Assembly (NCBI GenBank): GCA_943735955.1
Contig: OX030969.1
Location: 2,408,587 to 2,472,586 of the forward strand
Reading direction: 5' to 3'
Source: Piscicola geometra
Lineage: Eukaryota > Annelida > Clitellata > Hirudinida > Piscicolidae
DNA length: 64,000 nucleotides
A program made the position numbers and the translations under genes. Position 1 is the stretch's first letter. Each line of letters opens with the position of its first letter. Below are positions 1-12,435 of this stretch, in pieces. The notes under the pieces are model-generated. The model saw only the letters and a program-made list of their open reading frames with translations. It had not been told where the DNA came from and did no database searches.

Positions 1-1304
1 TTTTGTGCCTGATGTGCTCTTACCGACTCGGCTACCCGTTAATGCTTGAAAAATTAATGTCAGATACGTATTTTTATTAGTATTGAAAGTTTTAAATATT
101 AAAATTTAATATTTTATTTTTTAAACAAATGAAATATTAAAATAGGAATTGAATAGCTCGTTTGTGGCAGAAATGTAAAACAGATCCTAAAGTATTAGAA
201 AATTCGCAATTTTCAACCTTTCTATTTTTCTTAAAGATGACTTTGAATCAAACTATTCTTTTATTTTTTATAACACTAAATATCAACTATATTTCAATGA
301 CTATTTAGAGGTTAAAACAAACATTAGTGAAAGGAAATTCAATTTTTAGCGCAAGTTTCTTCCACAAATCAAATCAAAGCAAAGAACTTTATAAATATTT
401 AAATGTTAATTATTTAAAAGATCTCTTACACGTTCAAACTGTTTTCTTTTTTATTGTAAAAATAAAATTTTCTAAAACCGTTTACTTCTTTTGAAGCCGA
501 ATAAGAAAGAGAAATGATTAGGGACATGAATGTGGTGAAAGAAAATGTGAAGAAAGTAGGATCAAGAGACAAATGCATAAAACACAAAAATATTTGGAAA
601 GATAATTTTCCCTGTGACCCCTAATTGTTACGCCTGATAGTATTAAAATAAAAAATACACTGATTTCTTTTCACCATATTTTCGTAGTACATAAAATAAA
701 CGCCTTACCCCTTGGACTGAATCTGTTCCTGCAAAAAGCAAACAAAAAAAACTGAGATCTGGATTTTAAGTATTTATCGAATGTTCAGACGTGTGGACAG
801 ATGCTTGACTTAACAACCGGAAAAACTGGTCACGTCCAAGATGGCAGCATGTGTCATGATAAGCAAGTAACTACCCTTGTGCAAAACTGACTCCTCAACC
901 TAACTCGCTCTTTTGCAAAACTGACTCCCAACCTTTTAATGAATATTTGAAATGAAAATGATGATAAAACAATCTACTACTCTGAAGAAGTGTGTATCTG
1001 AAAAATATTGCAATTATATAAATATTAATTAGTTTAATAAAATATGTTTTAAATGTTTTTTAAAAAACTTTATGAAAAGTTTTTGTCTGATACAATACTA
1101 TTAATGGGGCGTTAGCAATGCCGGTCGATTTTTCAAACCTTATTAATATTTATAAAAAAATATTCAAGAATTAGAATATGCTAAAAGAAATTGAATGCCG
1201 TTAAATTTTTTTATTTAATTTTGACCCGTTCAGAAGTTATGTCACTTTTAATGCTAACTTTTCATGCATCGAGTTACCATTGCATAGCATTAAAAATATA
1301 GGCG
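1..1304. other. AT-rich spacer, no gene seen
   Basis: Very AT-rich sequence with frequent stops in all frames. No open frame, tandem array or family motif could be recognised. Probably old intergenic DNA. Confidence 0.6.
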
Positions 1305-2052
1305 GTGCGCACCAGTGTTATTTTCGTAACGAAAACGAAAACGACAATTTTGAATATTCGTTCCACGAAAACGAAAATAAAAACTAAAATTATTTTCAAA
1401 ACGAAAACGAAAATAAAAACTATAATTATTTCCAAAACGAAACTGAAATAAAAACTATAATTATTTTCAAAACGAAAATTAAATAAATTTCAAAGTATGC
1501 CATAATATGTAAATGTATAATTTATATAAAAAATATATGTCTATGTTATAAACATTATCTTTGGGCTTTATGAAAGTAGCGCCATTTATAAAACGTTATT
1601 TTATTACCGCTTCGCTTTGTCAATTAAATTATCACTTATTTTAATCGTAAATTTGTTATTATATTTCAAATTTGTTATTACTCAATAATTTACGTACTCA
1701 ATTCTTATAATATTTCAATTGACTGTTAATTTTTAAAACTCATTTGTTGTTAATCTACAGTTCTATTTTACTGTTTCATTTTATGATCAATTAATTTTTT
1801 TAGATATAAAAAAAAAGTGTTCAAAGTTGTAAATTAATATATTTTTAAAACTAAAATGAAAATAAAAACTTTAATTATTTTCAAAACTGAAACGAAAATA
1901 AAAACTTTAATTATTTTCAAAACGAAAACGAAAATAAAAACTTTAATTATTTTCAAAACGAAAACGAAAATAAAAACTATAATTAATCCCAAAACGAAAC
2001 TGAAATAAAAACTATAATTATTTTATGAAACGAAAACAACACTGGTGCGCAC
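1305..2052. mobile_element. hAT-type non-autonomous DNA transposon (MITE) with 8-bp target duplication
   Basis: The element proper is 1313-2044. It begins CAGTGTTATTTTCG and ends with the inverted form CGAAAACAACACTG. Both ends are flanked by the same 8 bp, GTGCGCAC (1305-1312 and 2045-2052), which is the target-site length typical of hAT transposases. The inner ends are built from tandem AACGAAAACGAAAATAAAAACT-like words. The core is AT-rich with no open frame, so it would need a transposase in trans. A partial copy in the opposite orientation is at 62629-63018. Confidence 0.85.
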
Positions 2053-3613
2053 GGACCCGTGTGGAAGGCATAAAAGTACTATTTTCTGCTATAACTTGAG
2101 TTTTAAATAACTAAATTTATTCAAACTTTTCATGTATATGTATTTTCTAAAAAGAAACAAAGCATTATAAAAAAAGTATTTATCTTCAAAAAAAGTTATA
2201 GCGTTTTGAAAGACATTACATAGAGAAAAAAGTATCTTTTTGCACTAATAAACGTTTATTGAGTCTAAACTTGAAATATGAATGAAATAAAATTTAATTA
2301 ATTTTATTTTTAAAAAAGTTAATTAAAATTTAGAAAAAAATTTAAGTTTTCAAACACAGTTTTTAAGACAGTTTATTCAACATTAAGAGGTGTCAACAAC
2401 ATTCGAAGTATGGACTTCTTAATAATAACCTTTTATGCGATTGAGTGACTCTGAAAAAAAGCTTTTTTGATAAAAAATAAAAAATGAAAACTATTATGAA
2501 CTTTTGTGCATTTTATATATTTTGTAAGATTTTAAACAGAATAATGACCCTTTCGTTTCTTAACTCAAACTCAGAGACTTACGTTTCAATAAAGTTTTTA
2601 TTTTGTTTTGAACTTTTATTAATTAAACGAAGATTAAAATTCATTTTTTTCTAGTCAGTGTCTGTTCCAGCCACTATTTCAGTTTGTATTTATATAGTTC
2701 TAAAACTTCTTTTGCTGGTGAGACTTTTAAAAGTTGAAGATGGTATAAGTTCTGTATATCGCATTTTAAAATAACCAATCGCATTTTTATGGATTAGAAT
2801 TCATTTTAACTAAAATATTTAAAGAGTTTCAAACTCGTAGATCTAAAAGACTAAACTTTAGTTACTTAGTGACTAAAGGAAACGACGCGCAAGCGGTGGC
2901 TTTTAAAATTTAAATGTCCTGGTATGTCCAAAAGTAATAAATTAAAAGATAAATGATTTAATTAATGAAATGAATTTTTTTTGTTTTATTCAAAAGATAT
3001 ATAACATACATTTTCATAAAAAGGTGCTTCTTTAAAAAATATTTTATTTTGTAGATGTTATGCGGGTTTTACCACTAAAACGAAATTTGAGAGTTGATTT
3101 CAACTTACAGATTAGCGCCATGTCACAAAATGTAGACAATTCAATTTTTAATTTTAAAATGTATCATTTTTTAAAATCAATTAATTCTTTCACTAGCGTA
3201 ATTATTAAATGAAAAGGTATACGAGGTGCCGTTGTTTAACAGCATTTCCTGAAATCGTATACTCTTTGTTTGAATCGTTTAATTTTAGACAAAAAAAGTA
3301 AAATAAATTATAGAAATGAAATGCATTAAAAAGGTTATTACATTATATATTTTTTAATAATAATTTTATTTAGTTTCAAAATATCGTTACTTAAATAAAG
3401 GTACTTTACATGTTGAAAATGACGTTTTCTGAAAAAACCCACTTTTAGCTCATTAACATAACGTCTACCGGCAAAAATCCCAAATCACGATACTGATAAT
3501 GATACGACAAATTGCAATGTATGAGAATAAAAGTTGTGGCAGAAAAGTAGCAAGAAAGTGTAATTAAATAATATTTACATAAAATACAAGTATTTAATGA
3601 AAGTAGAAAAAAA
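2053..3613. other. AT-rich spacer, no gene seen
   Basis: AT-rich DNA with no convincing exon, repeat array or RNA gene. Short open frames here are random. Confidence 0.55.
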
Positions 3614-4270
3614 TTAATAATCATAATCATCATAATCATCATCATTGTCTTCTGGTTCGGGCATCATGCTGCTGCGTTTTTTCTTGCACACCGGCTCATT
3701 CAGAATCGTCTTCAGGGAGGGTGGTGCTGATTATGATTGCGTTAGAAGGATAATCATCACTCCTACTCCCCTACCACATCATCATGACCACCACCCACCC
3801 CATCATCATCACCACCTACCCACCATACCACATCATCATCACCACCACCCACCCACCACATCATCATCATCATCACCACCCACCCATCACATCATCATCA
3901 TCATCATCACCACCCACCCACCATACCACATCACCATCACCACCCACCTACCATACCACATCACCATCACCACCCACCTACCATACCACATCATCATCAT
4001 CACCACCCACCTACCATACCACATCATCATCATCACCACCCACCCACCCTCCCACGTCATCATCATAACCACCAGCACGACGCACCTCAAAGTCAGTGTA
4101 CGCATCGAGTGGCATGGTGGTGTCATGAAGGTGCTGCTGCGACTGCTGCGACGACACGATCGTCTGCGAGAGCAGGAAAGTGGTCGTCGTGTCGTGCCAG
4201 TGCAGCTCCACCAGAGACTGCTTCATGTCACCTCTTTGTTGTTGTTGTGTGTGTTCGCCTGCTGCGATGC
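3614..4270 (-). CDS. 3' end of an unrecognised nuclear-type gene (two exons)
   Basis: Two minus-strand exons join in phase. The first (4270-4082) follows the acceptor CACGCACAG and encodes about 62 residues: a short Gln run, then GDMKQSLVELHWHDTTTTF, a Ser/Gln-rich stretch, and a segment ending DAYTDFEV. The second (3726-3614) encodes about 37 residues including SLKTILNEPVCKKKRSS and an acidic Asp/Tyr tail ending DDYDY before TAA. KKKR looks like a basic nuclear-localisation cluster, and basic-then-acidic tails are common in nuclear proteins, but I do not recognise the family. The donor choice at 4082 (GTCGTG) is the weakest point; the better-looking donor GAG|GTGCGT would be out of phase with exon 2. 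Upstream exons were not found: a (GTAT)n array and a transposon lie in that direction. Confidence 0.45.
3760..4070. repeat. CATCAT / CCACCCACC minisatellite inside an intron
   Basis: Tandem blocks of ACCACCCACC(C/T)ACCATACCACATCATCATC-like words of variable length. They lie between the two exons of the 3614-4270 gene. The long His/Pro/Thr-rich frames across it exist only because the repeat contains few stops. Confidence 0.85.
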
Positions 4271-4402
4271 CTGTGCGTGAGTGTATGTGTGTGTCTGAAG
4301 TGATGATGGTCACATGCACGAGCCTACCCTGGCAGGATTCCTCTTGCAAGGACTGTTCCCAAGCACTCTCTCATGCTCCAATTGCATGTGCTGTGTCTGT
4401 GT

Positions 4403-4718
4403 GTGTATGTATGTATGTATGTATGTATGTATGTATGTATGTATGTATGTATGTATGTATGTATGTATGTATGTATGTATGTATGTATGTATGTATGTAT
4501 GTATGTATGTATGTATGTATGTATGTATGTATGTATGTATGTATGTATGTATGTATGTATGTATGTATGTATGTATGTATGTATGTATGTATGTATGTAT
4601 GTATGTATGTATGTATGTATGTATGTATGTATGTATGTATGTATGTATGTATGTATGTATGTATGTATGTATGTATGTATGTATGTATGTATGTATGTAT
4701 GTATGTATGTATGTATGA
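4403..4718. repeat. (GTAT)n microsatellite, about 78 copies
   Basis: An almost uninterrupted GTAT array. It is the same tetranucleotide as the CATA array at 60962-61528 when read on the other strand. Cys-Met-Tyr-Val frames across it are not genes. Confidence 0.97.
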
Positions 4719-4729
4719 ATATATGTTAG

Positions 4730-5275
4730 AGGTCGGACATAGACGATTTTTCATTCCCGTCCCGTCCCATTCCATAATTTTTTTTGCTTTTTTATGCTTT
4801 TTTATTCATTTTCGCTGCCGTTTTCACTGGTCCCAAACTTGCTAGTCCTAACATTTTGTAAAATTTATTATTTGAAAGCCAGAGAATATTTCTTTTAATA
4901 AAATAAAAAAACACGATTTAAATTTCAATTATTTATTGAAATGAAAGTATTGAAGTTAGTCATTGTTTTTGAGTAATTCAATCAAGTCTTTTCCACAGGT
5001 TAAACCGTCAAGAGTTTTAGCTTTCAAATTAGATGATTTTGGGTCTGAAGTTAAACGACCACATGTTGAAATATTCTGTTCACAGGGAATAGAACTTGCA
5101 GATATACTAAACATCATTTTGGCTACATCTTGTAGTATTTGAAAACTGCTAATTTTACTCCAATAAAATAAAACATCTTTACAGTCTTCAATTTTGTGGG
5201 ACGTATTTGTGAATATTTGTACAATTCATCCTCTTCTGAATTTTTTCTTCGTTCATTATTATTAATTCCTCAATA
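4730..5275 (-). mobile_element. Decayed hAT-like element
   Basis: Starts TAGAGGTCGG followed by CATTCCCGTCCCGTCCC. The body, read on the minus strand, matches 48160-48790, which ends in the same GGGACGGG-type words. The coding remnant contains stops and frameshifts. The far end merges into AT-rich tandem DNA, so the second terminus is not identified. Confidence 0.6.
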
Positions 5276-5288
5276 ATGTTGGAAATAT

Positions 5289-6365
5289 GTTTTTTGACAT
5301 ATTATATATCATATTACATTATATTACATTACATCATATCATCTTACATTATATTACATCATAATATATTACATTACATTACATCATATCATATTAAATT
5401 ATATTACATTACATCATATCATATTACATTATATTACATTATATTACATTACATCATATCATATTACATTACATTACATCATATCATATTACATTACATT
5501 ACATCATATAATACTACATTACATTACATCATATCATATTACATTACATTACATCATATAATACTACATTACATTACATCATATAATAATAAATATAATA
5601 CTACATTACATTACATCATATAATAATAAATATAATAATAAATATAATAAGAAACATTATAATAAATATTATATCATATTATATTATATTACATCATATT
5701 ATATTATATCATATTATATTATATTACATCATATTATATTATATCATATTATATATTATATGCTATTATATTATATTATTACATATATTAGATCATATCA
5801 AATTATATCCTATTATATTATATCCTATTTTATTATATTTATATTATATTTATATTATATCATATGATATATTATATCATATTATATATTATATCATATT
5901 ATATATTATATCCTATTATATATTATATCATATTATATATTATATCATATTATATATCATATTATATATCCTATATAATATGATAATATAATATGATATA
6001 TATATCATATATAATATGATAATATAATATGATATATATATCATATTACATATCATATTATATGTCATATTATATATCATATTATACATCATATTATATA
6101 TCCTATTATATATTATATCATAATATGTATTATATCATATTATATATAATATCATATTATATATTATATCCTATTATATTATATATCATATTATATCCTA
6201 TTATATTATATTATATCCTATTATATTATATATCATATTATATCCTATTATATTATATTATATATCATATTATATCATATTATATTATATCCTATTATAT
6301 TATATATCATATTATATCCTATTATATTGTATTATATATCATATTATATCCTATTATATTATAAT
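5289..6365. repeat. AT-rich tandem repeat (ATATTACATTACATC-type and TATATCATATTA-type)
   Basis: About 1.1 kb of short, degenerate units made of ATATTA, TACATTA and ATCATAT. The left half is TACATTA-rich and the right half TATATCCTATTA-rich. Tyr/Ile-rich frames in it are repeat artefacts. A related AT array lies at 15296-15615. Confidence 0.9.
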
Positions 6366-8310
6366 AGATATAAAGCTTTCCAGTTCTTCATCCAGGACAT
6401 TGAAAACATTTTGGAGTGGACAAAAAAGGAAACCGAAAAGCGTCATTATGAAAAGTAAAATTGAAAAAAAAATTGTTTGTTAATCGGTGTTCTTATTATT
6501 TCTGGTATTCATAAACGAATCAATCACCGAAATGTTGTATAAATGTTGGTCAAGAAACCGGCTTGTTGTTATTTCTTCAAGAATCAACTGCCCATTCAGT
6601 AAATGTAAAATTGTAAATTTCCTTGAAACAATTGAGCTAATTTTCATTTATTTTACTATCAAATATACAGCTTTAATTAGTTCACAGACACAGATAGGTA
6701 CAAAACTATTTTTTGAATACTTTATTCAGGTAAAACCAACTATCTCCAAATAATGGTGACATTAAGTGTGTAGGTAGTTTAGAAAGTTCAAGCCGTTGTG
6801 CAACAATGCATGCCATACAAAGAATTAAACTCACTGAATCCTACAATCTCATCACATGCAAGCCCTTTACAAAGATCATTATCGAGAAAAAAATTAACAT
6901 CTGCTGATTACATAGTTTTAATGTTATAGGTTAGGTTAAGAAATAAGCTGATACGTATGTAACAGTATAATGCAGATTATATGATTAGTGAGAAGATAAG
7001 TTTGCGAAAGTCACTGCCGTACAAAATAAGTTAGGGAAAAATTCGTTTGTCGAGTCGACGAGGACCACTGGGTTTGGCTCTTCTTTTCTTCGGTTATCTT
7101 GTTTGTCTCGCATGTTTTGATAGTAGTAATGACGACATGGAGTCGCGTCTTTAAATGCTGATTGCAATGAGTCTGATGACGGAACAGCAGCACAAGGAAA
7201 AACTGCACATTCATGTCTAAATGTGGAAACATAGAATGGCCAAGTAATCTTGTGTATCCAATTGCAGTTAGGCATGGGAACAGAATATCATGCATGTAAA
7301 GTTCGCTAAACTTGCTTTGTGAAATGTCGACAGTCCAAGACATAGTTTTGCGTCTTGTATAAATTAAACAAAAACTTATTTATCAATTCAATTAATCAGG
7401 TCTAGGAGTTAAAATATTGGAAAGTGTTTTCAATGCATAATTGTTAAATACAAAAAATTTTCAGGCCATTTAACAATATGCTTCCGTTAAAAGGTTGCAA
7501 TAGTAAAAGTCTTAAAACCTCAAAGATATATTTAGTTATGTTTTAAAGGAAAGTGGTTTCAATTCATTGAAGGAGGTCAGCAAGAATGTGTTTATACAAC
7601 CTAGTAAAAGAAAAAGAATACAAAATACACGTTTAAATGATTCAATTGTAATGAGTTCTCTTGATTGCGGTGAGACATTTTGAACAATAAAAAATTAAAC
7701 AAGTTTTTATTAGTTTACTGGACAATGTAATAGGGGAAATTCAAACATGATTTAACGATAAAGCAGTAACAGCACTTATTCTTTCATTAAATTAATTTTG
7801 AATATAAAGAATTGAACCATTAATTCACATGTCAGAGGAAGAAGTAAAAAAAATAATTAGCAGAATCCCTAAATATTGTGAAAAAATATTTAACGAAAGA
7901 CAATAAATTCAAACCTTAACAAACAATTTAATGAAATCAAAGATGTATTTCAATCAAAATTATTTAGTTCATTGAAATTACTATAGAAAAATCAACTTCA
8001 ACATGTGGAAATTCATTTCCGACAGTGAATAGAATTATCGTTCTGCATAGACGATCAATGTCACATAACATAAAAACTCAACCAGCATCACCATCAAAGA
8101 TACATTTAAGACACTCGAGAGCATATTTACTTTCACACTTCACTTCAATCATCCAATCGTCGTCTCAAAGCAATCAAACACGTACATCAAATACATAAAA
8201 TCAAAGATACATTTAAAACACTCGACAGCAAATTCGTTCAGACTTCACATCAATCATCCAATTATCACACTATCATCAGGGCCTGGAACGAGGGTAGAAA
8301 CTGTAGCGTG
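6366..8310. other. Spacer with weak open frames; no gene assigned
   Basis: Mostly AT-rich. The least random-looking stretch is a minus-strand open frame at 7011-7343 (110 codons, ATG at 7343; SWTVDISQSKFSELYMHD near its start) overlapped by a second minus-strand frame at 6985-7275. Neither resembles a family I know and there are no clear splice sites around them. They could be relic exons or chance. Around 8080-8260 two similar blocks rich in ATCATCCAAT and AATCAAAGATACATTTAA repeat. Confidence 0.3.
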
Positions 8311-8317
8311 CGCAAGT

Positions 8318-9292
8318 TTAGGTATGTCTACATATGCACGTGAAGACGGGAATCGGCAAACGAAGAAGAGGAACCACTGGATGGTCAACGGTCAAAAGGC
8401 GATTTTCAGCAAAGCGTTGTGGAACGCTAAGGGCATGACAAGCCACGAAGAACATCGTGGTCATCCATTGCACCCGTATCCATCTCCAGCCGTCTCTACT
8501 AGGCACATGGAATGTTCGGATAATCCTGGACAAAGATGATGTAGACCAACAATATACCCACGTTCTCTGGATCATACCGCCTTTTCAGCGCAGATCTTGG
8601 AGAAGTGGGCTGAACACTTCGACACGTCATGAATCGCCCTTCTACAATCATCGTCGATGCCCTTAATCGTATTTCCAAAGTGCTCATCAACAAAGCACTG
8701 GATGATCCTCGAAACTTGCAAGAGACCCAGATAGCAATTCGTCTTCATTCCAGTGGCAAAGCAGCTTGTTCAGACGCTATACCAGCTGAGGTCTACAAGG
8801 AGGGTCCTTCATGACTAAAAAGCTTCACCAGTTGTTATAATGATGTGGATAAAATAGACGATTTCGCAGGAATTCAAAGATGCTTCCATCATACACTTCT
8901 ACAAGCGTAAAGTAAGTAGACAAGCCTGTGACATCCACAGAGGTATATCACTGCTTTCTATTGCATAAAAAATATTTGCAAGAATCCTGCTCAACCGCCT
9001 CACAGTCCACTTTATCCAAGATCTTCGGCATGAAAGTCAGCTTGGTTTCCAAAAAAACGAGAAAAAATTGACATGTTCGCTGCCAGGCAGTGTCAGGTGT
9101 AAAACTATGACCTGTTTTCTACATATTTGGACGTCACCAATATTTTTGACATCGTCAGTAGAAAGGGTCTGTGGAAGATCATGGCAAAGTACGGTTGTCC
9201 AAGAAAATTCATTGTCTTGGTGCAAAAATTCCAGAGGCATGCATGCCAGAGTCCAAGACAGTGGAGAATCATTTGATCTTTTTCTAGTTTAA
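8318..9292 (+). pseudogene. Degenerate LINE with scrambled endonuclease and reverse transcriptase remains
   Basis: Plus-strand fragments in several frames match the order of a non-LTR retrotransposon. LGTWNVRIILDKD near 8490-8535 resembles the start of the apurinic-like endonuclease. NRPSTIIVDALNRI and LHSSGKAACSDAIPAEVYKEG (8629-8811) are the pre-RT and finger region. FKDASIIHFYKRK-like and LTVHFIQDLR-like remnants follow, then a frame near 9150-9285 containing MHARVQDSGESF. Frameshifts and internal deletions break it repeatedly, and it stops where the 16-bp satellite begins at 9293. The style is that of elements mis-annotated in invertebrates as craniofacial development protein 2-like. Confidence 0.75.
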
Positions 9293-9594
9293 ACTAACTT
9301 TAATTTAAACTAACTTTAATTTAAACTAACTTTAATTTAAACTAACTTTAATTTAAACTAACTTTAATTTAAACTAACTTTAATTTAAACTAACTTTAAT
9401 TTAAACTAACTTTAATTTAAACTATCTTTAATTTAAACTAACTTTAATTTAAACTAACTTTAATTTAAACTAACTTTAATTTAAACTAACTTTAATTTAA
9501 ACTAACTTTAATTTAAACTAACTTTAATTTAAACTAACTTTAATTTAAACTAACTTTAATTTAAACTAACTTTAATTTAAACTAACTGTAATTT
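9293..9594. repeat. 16-bp satellite, block 1
   Basis: About 19 tandem copies of TTTAATTTAAACTAAC. One unit has TATC in place of TAAC near 9424. The block is interrupted at 9595 by a LINE, beyond which the same satellite resumes at 12436. Confidence 0.97.
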
Positions 9595-12435
9595 GGGATT
9601 TAAGAGAGGCTAGATCTTCTCCCAATCCCCGTAATTGCTTTTGTTCGGGCGATTATTGGGCTTAGCTCAGACGCTGGTGTGTCTGTGGCGACGGCAAGCT
9701 GGGTGAACACCGCCCGATTCGTTGGGCGGGGGGAAGAAGCGTCTGTCAAAGGATGTTTCTTTCCCGACGGGCCCGGGATCCAGTTCCCGGTCCCCACCAG
9801 CACCGCGGTCCCGGTGATTTCAGTAGTCCCGGGGCTAAGACCCGTTGATTCTAACGGGTTCAATTAGTTCGCTTAATACCTGGTAAGTTAGGAGCTGAGA
9901 AGGGAAGGTAGAATTGTGAGGACGGAAGGGCAGGTGAGTTAGGTGCTGTGCTCGGAGGATGTCACCGAAAACTGGGCGTACCTGGCTTATCCTGCGGGGA
10001 GGGTTGTCGACATCCCTCTGGGCGCGTGGGTTCTCTTTGGGCTTAACTTGAGGAGCGTCTGCGTTGTTCAGGGCAACCCGGTACCCTGGTGTCGTCGCCT
10101 TCGGTAGGTGCGACGGCATTACTGGACTTTCCCTCGGCCCCTCGCCCTTATCTTAATTGTCTCCGAAGCTTGCCAGTAATAAAATAAGGATTTAATCAGT
10201 ATCGACCGACCACTCTTTTATCTCTCTATCCTTCTCTATATTAGTATTACAATTCATACCAAAACTGTGAATGGTGTGTATGTCTAGGACGGATGCATGT
10301 CTTATGTTAACGTTAGTCTAAGTAAATTTTAGTCCGATCGTGTGTATATCTGTGTTTGAGTGTCGCATGTGTTTCATCGCGCCAAAACATACTCCACATT
10401 CCTCTCTTTAATATCTATCTAATTGGGTGGTGTCGACGGCACCCGCATCCCCGTCGGCCAGTGGACGGATTGTGCCATGTCCCGAAAAACAGCACCCGAA
10501 CAACGACCGGCCGGTAGCCCGGTCAACGGTTTGACAGTACCGCTAACACTGTTGGGAAATGGCGTTTATCCCTATAACTGCGCTAAACAAATAAAGATGT
10601 CATCGCCACATATTGTACCAGATAACATCGACCTACCACGTAATCTTAATACTGTTAACTTAACCGGCAAGGGAGCTCCATCTCTATCGTCAAATCGATC
10701 TTCTACCTTGAATTCGGATTCCCTCAACAATTACTTTGCTTCCACGTCTACAATCCCATCCTATGTCCATCCTCCATTTAAATCAACAGCACTGTATACT
10801 CAAGACCATGTTAACCCTATCACCATATTTAATCTTCTCACCATAAAATGCCCAACTGGTACCGGCTCCGATGGCTTGCCACAATGGTATCTCCAACTAA
10901 TTGCACCCATAATCAGTACTCCACTTTCCATCATCTTCAACAATTGCATTAACACTTCTTATTTTCCTCTTCAGTGGAAATCCAGCATTATTCATCCCAT
11001 CCCCAAAACTAAACATCCAATATCGCCTCAAGACTTTCGCCCCATTTCAGTCACTCCAATATTATCACGCCTTCTCGAAAAAATCATAGTTTCTCAATAT
11101 ATATACCCTTGCTTCAATCACCCTTCAGTAATACCTATTCTTAAAGATCAATTCGCCTTTCGCCCATCAGGTTCTCCCACTTCTGCCATAATTGCTATCA
11201 CGTCTACCATCACTTCACTTCTCAAAACTAACAGTCATGTTCACCTTATTGCTCTTGACTTTACTAAAGCCTTTGACACTCTTGATCACCATACCCTCGC
11301 CTCCAATCTTGCACTTCTTCCTCTTGATGACAACATATATAACCTTCTCATTTCATTCCTTTCCAACCGATCACATTCCACCATTTATTTAAATCAACTT
11401 TCTAGTATCCTTCCCATCAACTCTAGCGTGGTCCAAGGCTCAGTTCTTGGTCCATCTACCTTTACAATCAACGCCTCTTCACTTCAACCCTATCACCCTT
11501 CTAATTATATTTTAAAATTCGCTGACGACACCTATCTCATTATTCCATCATCTAACACCCACACCATCCAATCAGAGCTTGAATCCCTCTCTAAGTGGGC
11601 CAAGCTCAGTAATCTCTCACTCAACCTCAAAAAATCATTTGAACTCATAGTCCATAATAGTTATAAACGCATCACACCACCAGCTTTACACCCTTCCATT
11701 CAACGCACTAACAAACTCACTATCTTAGGTATCACATTCACTGACACCCTTAACATTTCACCACACATAGATCACATTATCAATAAATGCTTTCAAACTT
11801 TTCATGCCATCAAAACAATCCGTTCCCATGGACTCTTTGGTGCCAAACTCTTTGACATCACTGAGTCCCTCATCATCTCTCACCTTAAGTATGCAGCTCC
11901 TTCTTGGTCTGGTTTTGCTAATCAGCCACACATTAAGCAACTCCAGTCCCTAATTAATAAACTCATAAGACTTAACTACCTTCCCTCTTTCTACCCATCT
12001 ATCACTTCTATGTTTACCACTTTAGACACCAAATTATTCTTTAAAATATCTAATAACTCTGACCACGTTCTTCACAATTTCTTACCCCCCCTTAAAAAAT
12101 CTACTCATAACTTAAGACCCCGTAAACACAATTTTAATATCCCTATATATACTACGCTTAAAAGTAAAACATTCCTCCCTCGTCTTCTTAAATCTCACAT
12201 TCTATAGTTTACATTTATATTTATATTATCATCTCTGATTCTTATTACTTATTTATCTACTTAATTATTACCTATTCACCATATCCTTTGTCTTGTAGTA
12301 TTTTTTTTAAAAACCATTATCATTAGCATCAGTATCCTATAATTATCTACTATTATCTTATGCAACATGTAACATGGCCTGCGTCTGTCAAACCGTGATT
12401 AATAAAGACAATAAAAAAAAAATAAATAAAAAAAA
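9595..12435 (+). mobile_element. LINE (non-LTR retrotransposon) inserted in the satellite array
   Basis: The insert has a GC-rich leader (9600-10150), a long open frame with a reverse transcriptase domain, a 3' UTR ending GTAACATGGCCTGCGTCTGTCA, an AATAAA-like stretch and an A-rich tail (12408-12435). The same 16-bp satellite lies on both sides, as expected for a clean insertion. There is no room for a full endonuclease domain upstream of the RT, so the copy is 5'-truncated or internally deleted. The 3' end is shared with a SINE at 57394-57640. Confidence 0.85.
10477..12207 (+). CDS. LINE reverse transcriptase (577 codons)
   Basis: RNA-directed DNA polymerase of the non-LTR class, acting in target-primed reverse transcription. 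From the first ATG at 10477, FRPISVTPILSRLLEKI (finger/palm entry) is near residue 186, LIALDFTKAFDTLDHHTL with the first catalytic Asp near 260, VVQGSVLGPS near 320, and FADDTYLI, the two-Asp catalytic motif, near 347. The C-terminal third contains LGITFTDTLN and ends with a basic region. The frame is open upstream to 10423 without an ATG. No endonuclease domain is visible, although endonuclease and RT are normally in one ORF, so the protein is probably not competent alone. The intact frame suggests a fairly young insertion. CR1/jockey-like by motif spacing; the clade is not certain. Confidence 0.85.
   Translation: MSRKTAPEQRPAGSPVNGLTVPLTLLGNGVYPYNCAKQIKMSSPHIVPDNIDLPRNLNTVNLTGKGAPSLSSNRSSTLNSDSLNNYFASTSTIPSYVHPPFKSTALYTQDHVNPITIFNLLTIKCPTGTGSDGLPQWYLQLIAPIISTPLSIIFNNCINTSYFPLQWKSSIIHPIPKTKHPISPQDFRPISVTPILSRLLEKIIVSQYIYPCFNHPSVIPILKDQFAFRPSGSPTSAIIAITSTITSLLKTNSHVHLIALDFTKAFDTLDHHTLASNLALLPLDDNIYNLLISFLSNRSHSTIYLNQLSSILPINSSVVQGSVLGPSTFTINASSLQPYHPSNYILKFADDTYLIIPSSNTHTIQSELESLSKWAKLSNLSLNLKKSFELIVHNSYKRITPPALHPSIQRTNKLTILGITFTDTLNISPHIDHIINKCFQTFHAIKTIRSHGLFGAKLFDITESLIISHLKYAAPSWSGFANQPHIKQLQSLINKLIRLNYLPSFYPSITSMFTTLDTKLFFKISNNSDHVLHNFLPPLKKSTHNLRPRKHNFNIPIYTTLKSKTFLPRLLKSHIL

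Noticed and set aside
3645..4280. 211-codon His/Pro/Thr-rich plus-strand frame
   Set aside because: It follows a CATCAT/CCACCC minisatellite; both strands and several frames are open only because the repeat lacks stops. The likely coding strand here is minus.
9600..10119. Minus-strand frames in the LINE leader
   Set aside because: GC-rich 5' leader of the element; no motif, and the frames overlap each other.
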